Of a stretch of 64,000 nucleotides of DNA, positions 34,501 through 44,279 are shown in pieces. This DNA is from Gordionus sp. m RMFG-2023 (lineage: Eukaryota; Nematomorpha; Gordioida; Chordodea; Parachordodidae), in assembly GCF_954871325.1 (NCBI RefSeq), contig NC_088777.1, positions 52,018,002 to 52,082,001 on the forward strand. Reading direction: 5' to 3'. A model generated the notes under the pieces. That model saw only the letters and a program-made list of their open reading frames with translations, did no database searches and was not told the DNA's origin. Position numbers and translations under genes: made by a program. Position 1 is the first letter of the stretch; each line of letters opens with the position of its first letter.

Positions 34501-35082
34501 ATTATCTCAATTCAAATTATAAATGTGTATATATTGAAGTATAATAAAAAATGAATGAAAAAAGTCTTATTTTGAGTCATTATTTTTATGTTTCCTCAGA
34601 ACCCGAACCCGAACCCTTTTTTTTTGTCGAAGGGTTCACATCCCTGATGTTTCATTTCTAATATGGCATCCTTGCCGTGTAAATAACTCAAAACTTTAAT
34701 ATATTTGCATAATTTCTTCTAAAGAATTTTACTGTTTTTGTTTTATCAATTTATCTAACATAATAAATTCTGATATGGGTTATCATCGTGAGTGTCATGA
34801 CCTTTTGTCAATGTAATTTTGCTAGAATTATATTTCCTCATGTGGTTTTTAAAAACCATTATCAATTGAGGCATATGTATGAATTAATTAACCTTTTTAA
34901 TCACTTGTAATTATTTACGCAAATTTTTTTTATATCAGCAATCGAAAATATTTTATACTGTAATAAATAGATTTTGTATTAAAAAATATTATTTTTAGAA
35001 ATCGCACCCCCCCCCCCCCCATAAATTTTTTTTTAGCTGAGCCCCTGAGATTGTAAAGGCTAGCGACGCCCCTGATAATAGT

Positions 35083-36007
35083 GTTATAGGTGGTAGGTAG
35101 TTAACTTTCACCCAATAATATATTAATCATAAATATATATATAATCATTATAAAATATATCTAATTAACGAATAAACTTATCACATTTACAAATATTTCA
35201 TATGTATCAATATTTCATTCCATCATTTTATTACATATAAAAATTAATATCAAAAACCAATATTACATCTCATGATTATATATATATCAAGATATCAATA
35301 TCACAACCTGTTTAAATTATCTTTATTTTCTTCATATATATTACAACACAAAATCACATGATGAAAATTCTTTTTAACAAAAATAAAAATTATATCTTCT
35401 CGAAAAATTTATTGAAAAACGTCCATAAATGTCAATTATGAATTTGACAGATACAGTAATACTAATTCATCATATATACAAATAATATAATATGCTATAT
35501 TCGCACACATACCTTACATAATATCAATAATAACTATATATGTATACTTTACACCTTACCACAGTGAGTTATATGAATTATTGTGCCATAAAGAAATCAT
35601 TGTATTTTATCAATTCTTTTAACAAATTTTATGGTTCGTTCTCACTTATAATTTCGCGTAAAAGCTACACTCATCTAATGTATCATTTAAATGCTTTTAA
35701 GACCTTCCTAAATACTCTTTTTTTTAAACAAAGACCTCCCGTCATAGATTCGAATCAATTATGGGACCAACCTGATTGACTCCCCCATTTCGATTGGCTA
35801 TTTATAGGATTATTAGCAAAAATAATTGCCATGGGTCAAAACCCAGGGTCTTAACTTATTAAGCTTACGTATCAATTAAGATTCTGTGTTAAGGGAGAAA
35901 TCAAAATTGTGTTATATTCAACTCCCCTGCTTATCAAAGTAGAAAGCAAAAGTGATATGAACATTTATTTCAAATATTAATTTTTTTTTTAAAAAAAAAT
36001 AAAAAAA
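35083..36007. other. A+T-rich stretch with one 79-codon open frame
   Basis: A plus-strand frame at 35540-35779 (MYTLHLTTVSYMNYCAIKKS..) has no family resemblance, signal peptide or splice context, and I do not call it a gene. Otherwise there is nothing recognisable. Confidence 0.4.
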
Positions 36008-36640
36008 TTGTACTTCCTCTTCTAACTCGATATTTTTATATGTTACATCTAGCAGTGTTGTTAAACGGCTCGTTTTGAGCCGATTTTTAAAAACAGCTAA
36101 CTCAACATTTTAGCCAGATAAATGTTGCCTAAACCTAGGAGATGTCCAAACCTTAGTTCCTTCTACAAACAAAATCTTCAGGCTCGCGTAATAGTATTCT
36201 GGATGAAATATTGAGTTAGCCGTTTTTAAAATTCGGCTCAAAACGAGCCATTTAATAACACTAATTACATCAAACCTTGCGAATATTTTAATATCTAATT
36301 AGGGGAACTGTGGCATCTCATTCCACCGTTATACGATTTTTTTTGAGGTTTTGAGGCATCAGTTAATTATATTTCCCCATTCAACAGTTATGCCATCAAT
36401 ATTCCCAATCTTATTGTTTTTGTTTTGTTCATGAAAATTTCATTTTTCTTCAAAAAAAAGATAAATAATATATCCACTTATAATAGATTAAAAAATTTTA
36501 ATAAAATTGTATTTACCCCTGACTTGATATTATTATGATGTTATATCCACTCACTCTGACTTAACATTTTTATGTTACGTCAAAACAACCCTGCTTTAGT
36601 ATTTGTATGATGATGTTACATCAAGTATCTTGATTCCATA
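36008..36640. repeat. ~45-bp degenerate minisatellite split by a MITE
   Basis: Units of the form CTGACTTGATATTATTATGA, TGTTATATC occur at about 36015-36050 and then three times at 36520-36635. MITE-1 (36051-36264) sits directly after the first unit, with a TTACATC target duplication taken from the repeat. Confidence 0.55.
36051..36264 (-). mobile_element. MITE-1, full copy with target duplication
   Basis: Long inverted arms (GTTGTTAAACGGCTCGTTTT.. and ..GAGCCATTTAATAACACTAA) around the reverse-orientation core. Flanks TTACATCT (36043-36050) and TTACATCA (36265-36272) match at 7 of 8 positions. Confidence 0.85.
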
Positions 36641-37434
36641 TTTTTTACGAAATTCAACCGTTCTTTTAAAAAATATTTATATATAAATTATAAATGCTTC
36701 CTTTAAATCCCTCAACTCGCTGGGAATTAATCATGCCCTAATACGCATAGGATCTCTGACTCAAGAATATATACGGAATTATGGTGGCTTAAATCAATTC
36801 TGACTTTCTAAATGAACAATTGGAAATAAGTGTAATAATTAAGTTTTTGCTTTTTTTTGTTGTTGAAGTTTTATTGGGTTGCCTGTAAAGGGTGGGCTTG
36901 TTGTATTAGATTTATCTCATATATTTATTGTTTATACTATTATTTTTAAGATATGAAAAATCATATTTTTAATTTGCGCAAATTATATTGATGATAATTT
37001 TATCACTTAAATAGTTTTAAAAAAGATATCAATTTTTATTATGTGTAGAAAAATGAACTTAAACCTTTATCTTAGCCGTGTAATTCTTATTGATTTTTTT
37101 TAATTAGCAAATTTTTGAAATTTATTTTTGATAAATATTATACATATATAGAGAAGATGTATTTAAAAATTAATTATTGCTTGATGGATGATTTTGATAT
37201 GGAACAAAAATTTAGGTACATAGAATCAAAAAGTGTTACATTTTTACTAAATATTTGATGCGTTCAAGATTTTGAAGGGAAATTGATCGGGCTTCCTGAA
37301 ATGAGCGAAGAGATGATGGAATGAAGCAAAATCTCTCTGGTATGGCCTAAATTAATTTGATCACGTGCGTGAATTAACAAAATTTATCCGAATCTCAATC
37401 TATTTTTTTTTAAATTTTTTATACATTTCTGGAT
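36640..37434. other. A+T-rich stretch, weak minus-strand open segment
   Basis: At 37250-37360 the minus strand has a TTAATTTAG acceptor-like site and two overlapping open phases (PYQRDFASFHHLFAHFRKPD.. and HTREILLHSIISSLI..). Neither is recognisable. Nothing else seen. Confidence 0.3.
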
Positions 37435-37670
37435 TAGTGTTGTTATTAGGCTCGATTTTTAAAGAAAAAAACAAACTGTTAGACTCAATATTTTAGCCAG
37501 GAAAATATTAGGAAACCCCTGAAGATTTTGTTTGTAGAACAGCGCAAAAGTTTTGGACATCTATTTAGCGGAAAATCGCGAGGCTTAGGCGTTATTTTTT
37601 TTCTGTATAAAATATTGGGGTTAGACGTTTTAAAGAGATGGGCTCGAAATGAACCGATTAACAAATACTA
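37435..37670 (+). mobile_element. MITE-1 copy, diverged
   Basis: Starts TAGTGTTGTTATTAGGCTCG and ends CCGATTAACAAATACTA. Flanks TTCTGGAT and GTTTGGAT match 6/8, consistent with an eroded 8-bp duplication. Confidence 0.75.
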
Positions 37671-38117
37671 GTTTGGATTAATATACAGGTAGATTTTAGA
37701 CCTTAACCAGATATTCTAATAAAATGAATTTACTTCAAAACCAAACATACGCCCCTCTAAACAATTGCAAAAAAAATACCGATTTCAATTGTTATTTCAT
37801 TTCACAGAAATATATATAATCTAAATGGTAATACATTTTAAATTTATTTTGAAAAACATCGATTATAATAAGGATTATTTTGGTTTATAATAATAAATTA
37901 AAACAAATATATATATAATATTTTTATTATTATTTGGTCTTTCTATGAAACAAGTTGTAAAAGCAGTTTTTTTTAAAAAAATATTATTGGTTAGCTATCT
38001 AAAAACTAGATTGTTTGTTTTTTATGAAATATATAAAATTTTTTACAAATATTATAAAATATTATCTTGTAAAAAATATTTTACAAGATTGTATATATAT
38101 AACATCGTTTGCTTGGC

Positions 38118-41100
38118 TTATCCATTGAATCTACCAATAAAGAACGGGGCGTTGGTCTTTTTACAGATAATGGCGTATAAGAATGAATGGTCTGCTTTGA
38201 AAGTTTCCGATGCTCCGAGATTGATTGGGGTATCTTTCGATGGAGTATTACCTCCATTTTCGTCGAACGTTAGCCTTGCCTCCTGGATGTAGTAATCTAG
38301 GGCCAATTTATCGGCTACGGCAGTAGCATCTATACCCGAAAAATCAGCTGTGCCTAAATGCCCAATATTATTTATTCATTTTATAGAGGGAAGGAACAAA
38401 GGGCGAGAAGGGAAATGTTAAAATCATACGAATTTTTAGTGTACTTAGTAGACACTACACTATTTGTTATAAAGTATAACCTGGCGTGAAGAGGTCACCA
38501 AGTCCGCCGGTTTTAAACTCGGAACTGAGTTCGTAATGAGAAGTGGTGTGGAACTTGGGGATAGAGATTTTAGCGTTCGTAGGTTTCAGGGAAGCGAGCA
38601 AAGTTTTCAAGGCTACCGTATTTTCTAGGTGGGTTTCTTCGAAGGCGGTTAGACCCGTCGGAGAATCGGGCAGGACTATGTAAGCCGAGTGATGGTCAGT
38701 TAGATAAGGCAGTTCCAGTATTTTTGCGGCCAAACTAGCGTCGTGACCTATTTTGAAAACTCCCGTTTTCTCCATGTATGTTTGAGGCTTGGCCGCTCCG
38801 GTCAAAGTTTTGAATTGGCCTTGGGTAACGGAATCGAATTTGTTATTCCATTTACCCTTTAAGTTTTTTTTAAATACGTTATAAAAAGTAGGCCCGGCCC
38901 GTACCCGGTCCGGCCCGAACGGGCTTCTGGCCGAGCCGGGTCGGGTTGTAGAAATTTTTTAAAATATATCTAAATTTATCAATTTTATGTTGAATTTCGG
39001 GTTCCGGTTCTGGTCGGGCAAAATATTATAAAATATATTTCGGGCCGGGTCGAGTCGGGCCGGGTCGAGTCGGGCCGGGTTGAGTCGGGCCGGGTTGAGT
39101 CGGGCCGGGCTTGCTTGAAGAATTAGGCCCTATGCAGATCAACTACGAAGAGAATGAGTTAATACAACGGAACTCAAGAAAAGAGCTTTTACAAATATAT
39201 GTAGAATTTTTCTTATTGCTTCCCTCCAAATATTTTTAGTAAATATCAAAAACACAACTTATTCCTATTATGTTTGAAATGGATTATGTGGGTAATAATT
39301 TAACCAAACAAAATTTAAAATTTAAAAAAAAAAAAAAAAAAAAACTTTAAAAGTAATGGCGCTCGCTGCCAGGAATTTGGTGGTGGACTTGAGTAGGCCA
39401 GCTGGAACGAGATTAGGGATTTTGCCTTTCGTCACTTCGCTCACGAATTTGTTGATCGTAGCGGCAGACGTGGCCGTGTTAGAAAAATCTAATTTCTCTA
39501 TCTTGACTTGGAAAAATTTTTCCACCTTATCGGTATAAGGCTTCAGTAGATCTATCGAGTTATCGGCGTAATATCGTTTAGCTACCACCAGATCGTACTG
39601 ACCCTTGTGTTCTAGGACCATTTGGTAGAGCTTGGCTTGGGCAACGGAATGAGCATCCGTTATAGTGGTCAAACCCAGTTCAGATTCTATAACGCTGGCT
39701 GTTGAACCCTTGGCTCCCAAATGCAGACTCAGCAGAACCGAGGTCATAGAATAAGGCGAGAAGAATATGCTCTTCTGGGGACTCTCTTTCGATATTTGTC
39801 TAAAACATTTCAAAAATTTACGATACTAATTCATGCTTGAGGTTGGGGTGGATATTTTTTTTTTTGAGTATTAATTAATAAGTATATTATGTGTTAGCGG
39901 GCATTGTGTTATTTTTTTTTAAAACTTTAAAATCATTTTTTGAGCGCCATATTACCAAAAATGTATTCCATCAATTCCATAAATCTTTTGACCATTCATA
40001 TAAGAAAGATATTCAAAACATGTTGTGTAATACAGATTTTTTTTTAAAATCCGATTTTTTTTTAAAATCCGATTTTTTTTTAAAATCCGATTTTTTTAAA
40101 TTTAAAAAAATAAAAACGGGCTCAAATAAACAAAAAAATGATTTAAAGGTTGAAATAATAACACATTGCCCACCTAAATATATACAAATTGGATGTAGAT
40201 CTTAGAGATTCCTCATTGGTCAGTTTTTTAGTCCGCCCGCCTATACCCGCCCATATTTCTGGCGGGCGCGATCGCGTTTTTTTTTAAAAATATTTTTAAC
40301 GATAAAGCGATGGGCTGGGCATGCGCACGTTAAATTTTTTAATATTTTTTTTCGGGGGTGAAATGAGCAGAAACAGACTTCAATTTATATTTTTTTTTTT
40401 AAAAAAAAAGAAGTTTTATTTCGTAATATCGCAAATTATCCAGAGTTGTTAAAGGATCTAGATATAAAAAATGTGGTATCTGTATCTAGATTCCATTTAA
40501 AAAAGTAATCTTTTAACAACTCTGCAAATTATATACTGTTTAATTTTTAAAAAAAAAAAATAAATAAATTATAGAGCCAAATCCGTCATTAAAATATTTT
40601 TTTTTTAAAGCATTAGGTGTGCTGGCGGATTAAACATTATTTATAGATAAATGAGCGGTAGGGCGGATAAAAAATGGGTAAGCGGACGGGTAAAAAAATT
40701 TAAAAAAAAATAGTAGGCGGAACGGGCTTTTTGGCTAAAAAAACCCCGCTCGTCGCAGACCTCTAATTAGATATTTTTTATAAATTTAATTTTGTTCGTT
40801 ACTTGTACATATCAAGCCCAATTTTCCAATTCGCCTTTACGACTTCCTCTAACGTAGGATCCTTGGGATGCACATGGTCGTCACCCGCTACGTAACTAAC
40901 TGGTAAATTATTATTTTTTTTTGCAATTTTCATTTAGCTTTAACTCCTTAACGCATATTTTAGATAAGAGCTTGTATATATATATATATATATCCTTAAC
41001 TAAAGTGTTATTATGCGGGCGGCTCAATTTTAGCCGAGGCCCAGCCAGAAAACAGGAAGATATTTTAGACATGATTATGGTTCCTTTTTGGGAACTCGTT

Positions 41101-42420
41101 TAGTAAATCATTTTTTTTTTTTAAATTCAAACATATCACATTCTATTTTGCAACCTATAAATTTTGGGTGTCCTTTTTTTTTTTTTTTACTTTTTATTAA
41201 TAAAAGTTATTTTTAAATATTACATTTAGGTAAATCAAAGTTTTTGAATTTAACCTAAAATTATAAGTATAGAAAATTATAGCATTTTTCTTTTTACCCC
41301 GTAAAAGTAGTGTTGTTAATCGGCTCGATTTGAGCTGGTTATTTAAAAAAAAAGGGATTAAACTCAATATTTTATTCAGAAAAAAAGATAATATCATGTA
41401 AAGCCTAAAGATTTTGGTCGTAGATGGCACATAGGATTGAACATCTATTGGCGAAATCCGGCCACTTAGGACAATATTTTACTGGCTATAATGATGAGTT
41501 ACCCGGTTTTTAAAAATCGACTCAAATCTAGCCGTTTAACAACACTATGTAAATGTTATAATTCAAAACTTTTAAAGGTGTTTATTTAATTTAAGTATTA
41601 ATAAGAAAAAAAAACGTTTTGAAATAGCGACTGTATATACAAAAGTTAAAATTAATGTTGTTTAAACGGCTAACTCAATATTTTATCCAGAAAAAAAAAC
41701 ATTAACTCAAAGCCTGAATTTTTCCTTCTCATAGATGGCCCAGAGGTCCTGACATCTATTAGCGAGATCTTGAGCCCTAGGCAATAGAGTTAGCGGTCTG
41801 TTTTTAAAAATCGGCCCAAAACGAGCCGCCTAACAACATGAGTATTAATCAGTGTTGTTAAACGGTTCTTTTTAACCGATTTTTTAAATTCGGCTAACCC
41901 AAATATCGCATCCAGGAAAACAAATATTACGCCAGCCTGAAGATTTTTCTCATGAATAGAAACAAAGTTCCTAGACATATATTATCGAAATCTCCTGGCT
42001 TAGAGCAACATTTCTCTGGCTCTAAAATATCGAGTTGGCCGTTTTTAAAAATCGGCCCAAACCGAGCCGCCTAACAACATGAGTGTTTATCAGTGTTGTT
42101 AAACGGTTCGTTTTTTTAACCGATTTTTTAAATTCGGCTAACCCAAATATCGCATCCAGGAAAACAAATATTACGCCAGCCTGAAGATTTTTCTCATGAA
42201 TAGAAACAAAGTTCCTAGACATATATTATCGAAATCTCCTGGCTTAGAGCAACATTTCTCTGGCTCTAAAATATCGAGTTGGCCGTTTTCAAAAACCGGC
42301 TTAAATTAAATTGCTACGATAAAAAGTTTTCGAAATCGCAGCTGTTTTTACAAAAGTTTAAAATGATTATTTTTGCTTCTTACCGAACATAAAGAATAGG
42401 GCTAAAGATTTGTACATCAT
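38118..42420 (-). CDS. Serpin B, five exons, 399 aa, apparently intact
   Basis: Minus strand. Exons: 42384-42420, 40803-40899, 39346-39799, 38481-38856 and 38118-38353, totalling 1200 nt, exactly 400 codons with stop. The signal peptide (MMYKSLALFFMFVSYVAG) spans exons 1-2, so the product should be secreted. Serpin landmarks: ANWKIGLDMYK (helix A), KSIFFSPYSMTSVLLSLHLG (helix B), TINKFVSEVTKGKIPNLV (helix F region), KWNNKFD, PTNAKISIPKFHTTSHYELS, GLGDLFTPG..DFSGID, LTFDENGGNTPS (hinge, from about residue 350), FKADHSFLYAI and PFFIGRF. Length matches the 350-400 aa family norm. The loop from Glu353 (P17) departs from the inhibitory consensus: Gly at P14, Thr-Pro-Ser at P12-P10 instead of small alanines. 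Inhibition of a protease is therefore not assured. Intron 3's donor (AAA|GTTTTT) opens a run of about 20 T. Confidence 0.9.
38885..39140. mobile_element. GC-rich hAT-like remnant in serpin B intron 3
   Basis: Two GC-rich patches with GGGCCGGGTCGAGTC-type units (five in a row at 39045-39115) flank A+T-rich sequence, ending AGGCCCTATGCAGATCAAC. The TGCAGATCA-type end recurs at other GC-rich patches. It begins about 30 bases from exon 4. The serpin A intron lacks it, so it inserted after the duplication. Confidence 0.6.
39897..40176. mobile_element. MITE-2 copy in serpin B intron 2
   Basis: Left arm GGGCATTGTGTTATTTTTTT..ACTTTAAAATCATTTTTTGA, right arm AAAAAAATGATTTAAAGG..AATAACACATTGCCCAC: a clear inverted pair. 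Inside, an 18-bp unit (TTTTTTTTTAAAATCCGA) is repeated three times at 40037-40092. Confidence 0.75.
40202..40768. mobile_element. hAT-like element with GGCGGG-rich ends in serpin B intron 2
   Basis: The left part (TAGTCCGCCCGCCTATACCC) and right part (GCGGACGGG..GGCGGAACGGGC, ending CGTCGCAGACCTCTA) are inverted GC-rich sub-terminal segments around an A+T-rich interior. MITE-4 (40440-40524) is nested inside. The right end lies only about 35 bases from exon 2. No exact target duplication found. Confidence 0.5.
40440..40524. mobile_element. MITE-4 short copy, nested, with target duplication
   Basis: CAGAGTTGTTAAAGGATCTA at the left and CTTTTAACAACTCTG at the right. Flanks read CAAATTAT on both sides (with one extra C at the left). 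It is an internally deleted form of the 149-bp copy at 4828-4976. Confidence 0.75.
41308..41547 (-). mobile_element. MITE-1 copy i in serpin B intron 1
   Basis: TAGTGTTGTTAATCGGCTCG at the left, GCCGTTTAACAACACTA at the right. Flanks CGTAAAAG and TGTAAATG match 6/8. Confidence 0.75.
41652..41842 (+). mobile_element. MITE-1 copy ii in serpin B intron 1
   Basis: Left arm shortened (AATGTTGTTTAAACGGCTAA); core and right arm (CGGCCCAAAACGAGCCGCCT) present. Confidence 0.75.
41850..42083 (+). mobile_element. MITE-1 copy iii in serpin B intron 1
   Basis: CAGTGTTGTTAAACGGTTCT to GAGCCGCCTAACAACATGAG. Almost identical to copy iv, so one arose from the other by tandem duplication of about 241 bp and not by separate transposition. 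Confidence 0.85.
42091..42306 (+). mobile_element. MITE-1 copy iv in serpin B intron 1
   Basis: Same sequence as copy iii from CAGTGTTGTTAAACGGTTCG to TCGAGTTGGCCGTTTTC, with the right end eroded. It ends about 80 bases from serpin B exon 1. Confidence 0.85.
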
Positions 42421-42536
42421 TTTTTTTATTTAATTTTTTTTTGTAAAAATATGAAGAAAATAAAAAAATTTACGAATTTTTAAACGAATATTTATACTTT
42501 TTTTTTTGCAATTAATTATTACAAGGATATTAATTA

Positions 42537-43570
42537 TTTTTTATTATTTTTTTTTGTATAAATAATTTTTGTAATTATTTTAATTATATTACAATCTTTT
42601 TATATTATGTTTCTTTTCTTTTTTTTAAGACTTTTTAGATTCTTCTGTTAAAAAAAAATTCCCTTTCGGGATGGATTTAAAACATATGATCGATCATATA
42701 ATTTTTTTTCTTCTTTTTACTATAAATAAATATAAAAAAACTGCCCCTAAGAAAAAAAACAATAAAAAACATAAATAAAAAACGTAATTTTTTTTATAAA
42801 ATAAAAAACATTTGATTTTTTAATATTTTTTTTTGTATAAATAATTTTTGTAATTATTTTAAATACGTATTACAATCTTTTTATATTATGTTTCTTTTCT
42901 TTTTTTTAAGACTTTTTAGATTCTTCTGTAAAAAAAAATCCCTTTTCAGGATGGATTTAAAACATATGATCGATCGTATGATTTTTTTTTTCTTTTTTCT
43001 ATAAATAAATATAAAAAAACTGCCCCTAAGAAAAAAAACAATAAAAAACATAAATAAAAAACGTAATTTTTTTTAAAAAATAAAAAACATTTGATTTTTT
43101 AATATTTTTTTTTGTATAAATAATTTTTGTAATTATTTTAAATACGTATTACAATCTTTTTATATTATGTTTCTTTTGTTTTTTTTTAAGATTTTTTAGA
43201 TTCTTCTGTAAAAAAATTCCCTTTTCAAGATATTTAAAACATATGATCGATCATATGATTTTTTTTTTCTTTATAGGCTCTTTTTTTGTCTCATTCCCTT
43301 TTATATAAGCCTATAGAGGTTTAAGTAATATTTTTCGAAATGTTGCGCCTACAAGTACGTGCGGCTTGCCCACAAACGTGTGGAGGGCTCCTCATATTTT
43401 AACTTTTATACCCAAATTTAATTGTTCCAATAAGATGGAAATGAGGAAAACCTAGCGTAGCTCTGTTGCATTTCAACACTAGAGGGCATAAGTGCTATAT
43501 ATCACGTAAATAAATTATAAAAAAACTGCCCCTAAGAAAAAAAAAACAATAAAAACATAAATAAAAAACG
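42537..43570. repeat. 280-bp tandem array, three units, third one interrupted
   Basis: A unit marked by TTTTATATTATGTTTCTTTT, GGATGGATTTAAAACATATG, ATCGATC and ACTGCCCCTAAGAAAAAAAA recurs with a period of 279-281 bp (for example at 42601, 42882 and 43161). It lies in the region 5' of serpin B exon 1 on the minus strand. In block A a single diverged unit is present, so the array formed after duplication. Confidence 0.85.
43274..43510. mobile_element. ~240-bp insertion in the third tandem unit, unknown type
   Basis: Comparison with units 1 and 2 brackets an insertion of higher G+C (contains GTTGCGCCTACAAGTACGTG and GAACACTAGAGGG-like words). No clear inverted termini, coding frame or tail. Possibly a SINE or a solo transposon fragment. 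Confidence 0.45.
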
Positions 43571-43784
43571 TATTTTATTTTTTTTTCTAAAAATGTGGAA
43601 TTTTTCGATTCGTAAATTCCGAAGGCATTTTTTCCCGATTCTTTTTTTTTTGGAAATGCGAAATGTTATAAATCTAAAAAATGTAAAGAGAGGTGCATAT
43701 TTATTCATTCATTCATTAAAATAAAAAACTCTTTTCTTAAATAGATGATCGTATCTTTTTGATTCATATCAAAAAACTACGGCC

Positions 43785-43910
43785 CGAAGCCCCGTTCAGG
43801 CCGGGCCCATTTTTTAAGATAAATTTGGGTTCGGGCCGGACCGGAAAAAGGTTTTTAAAAAAGATTTCGGACCTGGCTTGAAAAGTTAGGCCCGATACAG
43901 ATCACTACCT
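43785..43910. repeat. GC-rich hAT-like terminus
   Basis: CGGGCCC and GGGCCGGACCGG words, ending AGGCCCGATACAGATCACTA, the complement of a TAGTGATCTGTATCGGGCC-type hAT end. A long G run (about 43935-43960) follows. Confidence 0.5.
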
Positions 43911-44042
43911 CTCTCTATCATTACAATTTTTTTTTGGGGGGGGGGGGGAGGGGGGGGGGGTCGGTGAATTGAGTATCAAACTTATACTTTCATTAATAGC
44001 GTACGATACATATATATATATTAATTTTCAAACTCTTGTTCT

Positions 44043-44216
44043 CAGCGTTGTTTAAAAAAGGCCAATTTGTGTCGATTTAAGATTTTAGCTAAACCAATAT
44101 TATTCCAAGCAATCGAGAACTTGGCAAACCGATGTCCAAGCATTCCTGCCGGCTATGAGCAAAATCTTTAGGCTTACGTAATGTTATTTTTGTCATTATC
44201 TTAATCGGGCCGTTAA
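44043..44216. mobile_element. MITE-1, divergent copy
   Basis: CAGCGTTGTTTAAAAAAGGC start and the ATGAGCAAAATCTTTAGGCT..ACGTAATGTTATTTTTGT core, similar to 10019-10201. It is followed by another GC patch (44205-44275). Confidence 0.5.
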
Positions 44217-44279
44217 TCGACACGGCTCGGCCCCTAACCCGGTTCGAATTTACTCGGAACGGGCCTTTTAAAAAAAAAT

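Larger units (their letters stand above)
33190..34646 (+). mobile_element. hAT-B with decayed transposase, nested in hAT-A
   Basis: The right end reads GTCGAAGGGTTCACATCCCTG, complement CAGGGATGTGAACCC, a standard hAT terminus. The left end starts at TGAACCCGGACCCTC, having lost the outer CAGGGATG, so no target duplication can be read. GAACCCG repeats lie inside both ends. About 1.46 kb. Confidence 0.75.
32224..35082. mobile_element. hAT-A copy 2 with 8-bp target duplication, host of hAT-B
   Basis: The element spans 32232-35074, beginning CAGTGGGGTCGCTAGG and ending GCTAGCGACGCCCCTG. It is flanked by exact ATAATAGT at 32224-32231 and 35075-35082. It aligns with hAT-A copy 1 on both sides of the inserted hAT-B (about 33190-34646). 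Relative to copy 1 it lacks about 390 bp (20826-21212 of copy 1); both edges of that deletion share CATGA, so a microhomology deletion is likely. No transposase belongs to hAT-A itself, so it was mobilised in trans. A C-run of about 14 lies near the right end. Confidence 0.88.
37705..43720. repeat. Segmental duplication block B (serpin B and flanks)
   Basis: Counterpart of 23210-26200. The shared order of 3' flank, exons, introns and 5' flank is interrupted in B by a GC-rich array (38885-39140), MITE-2 (39897-40176), a hAT-like element (40202-40768), four MITE-1 copies (41308-42306), and a 280-bp tandem array (42537-43570). Confidence 0.75.

Noticed and set aside
41790-42222. Two nearly identical 62-66 codon minus-strand frames
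   Set aside because: Both lie inside tandemly duplicated MITE-1 copies; the frame is a by-product of the repeat.
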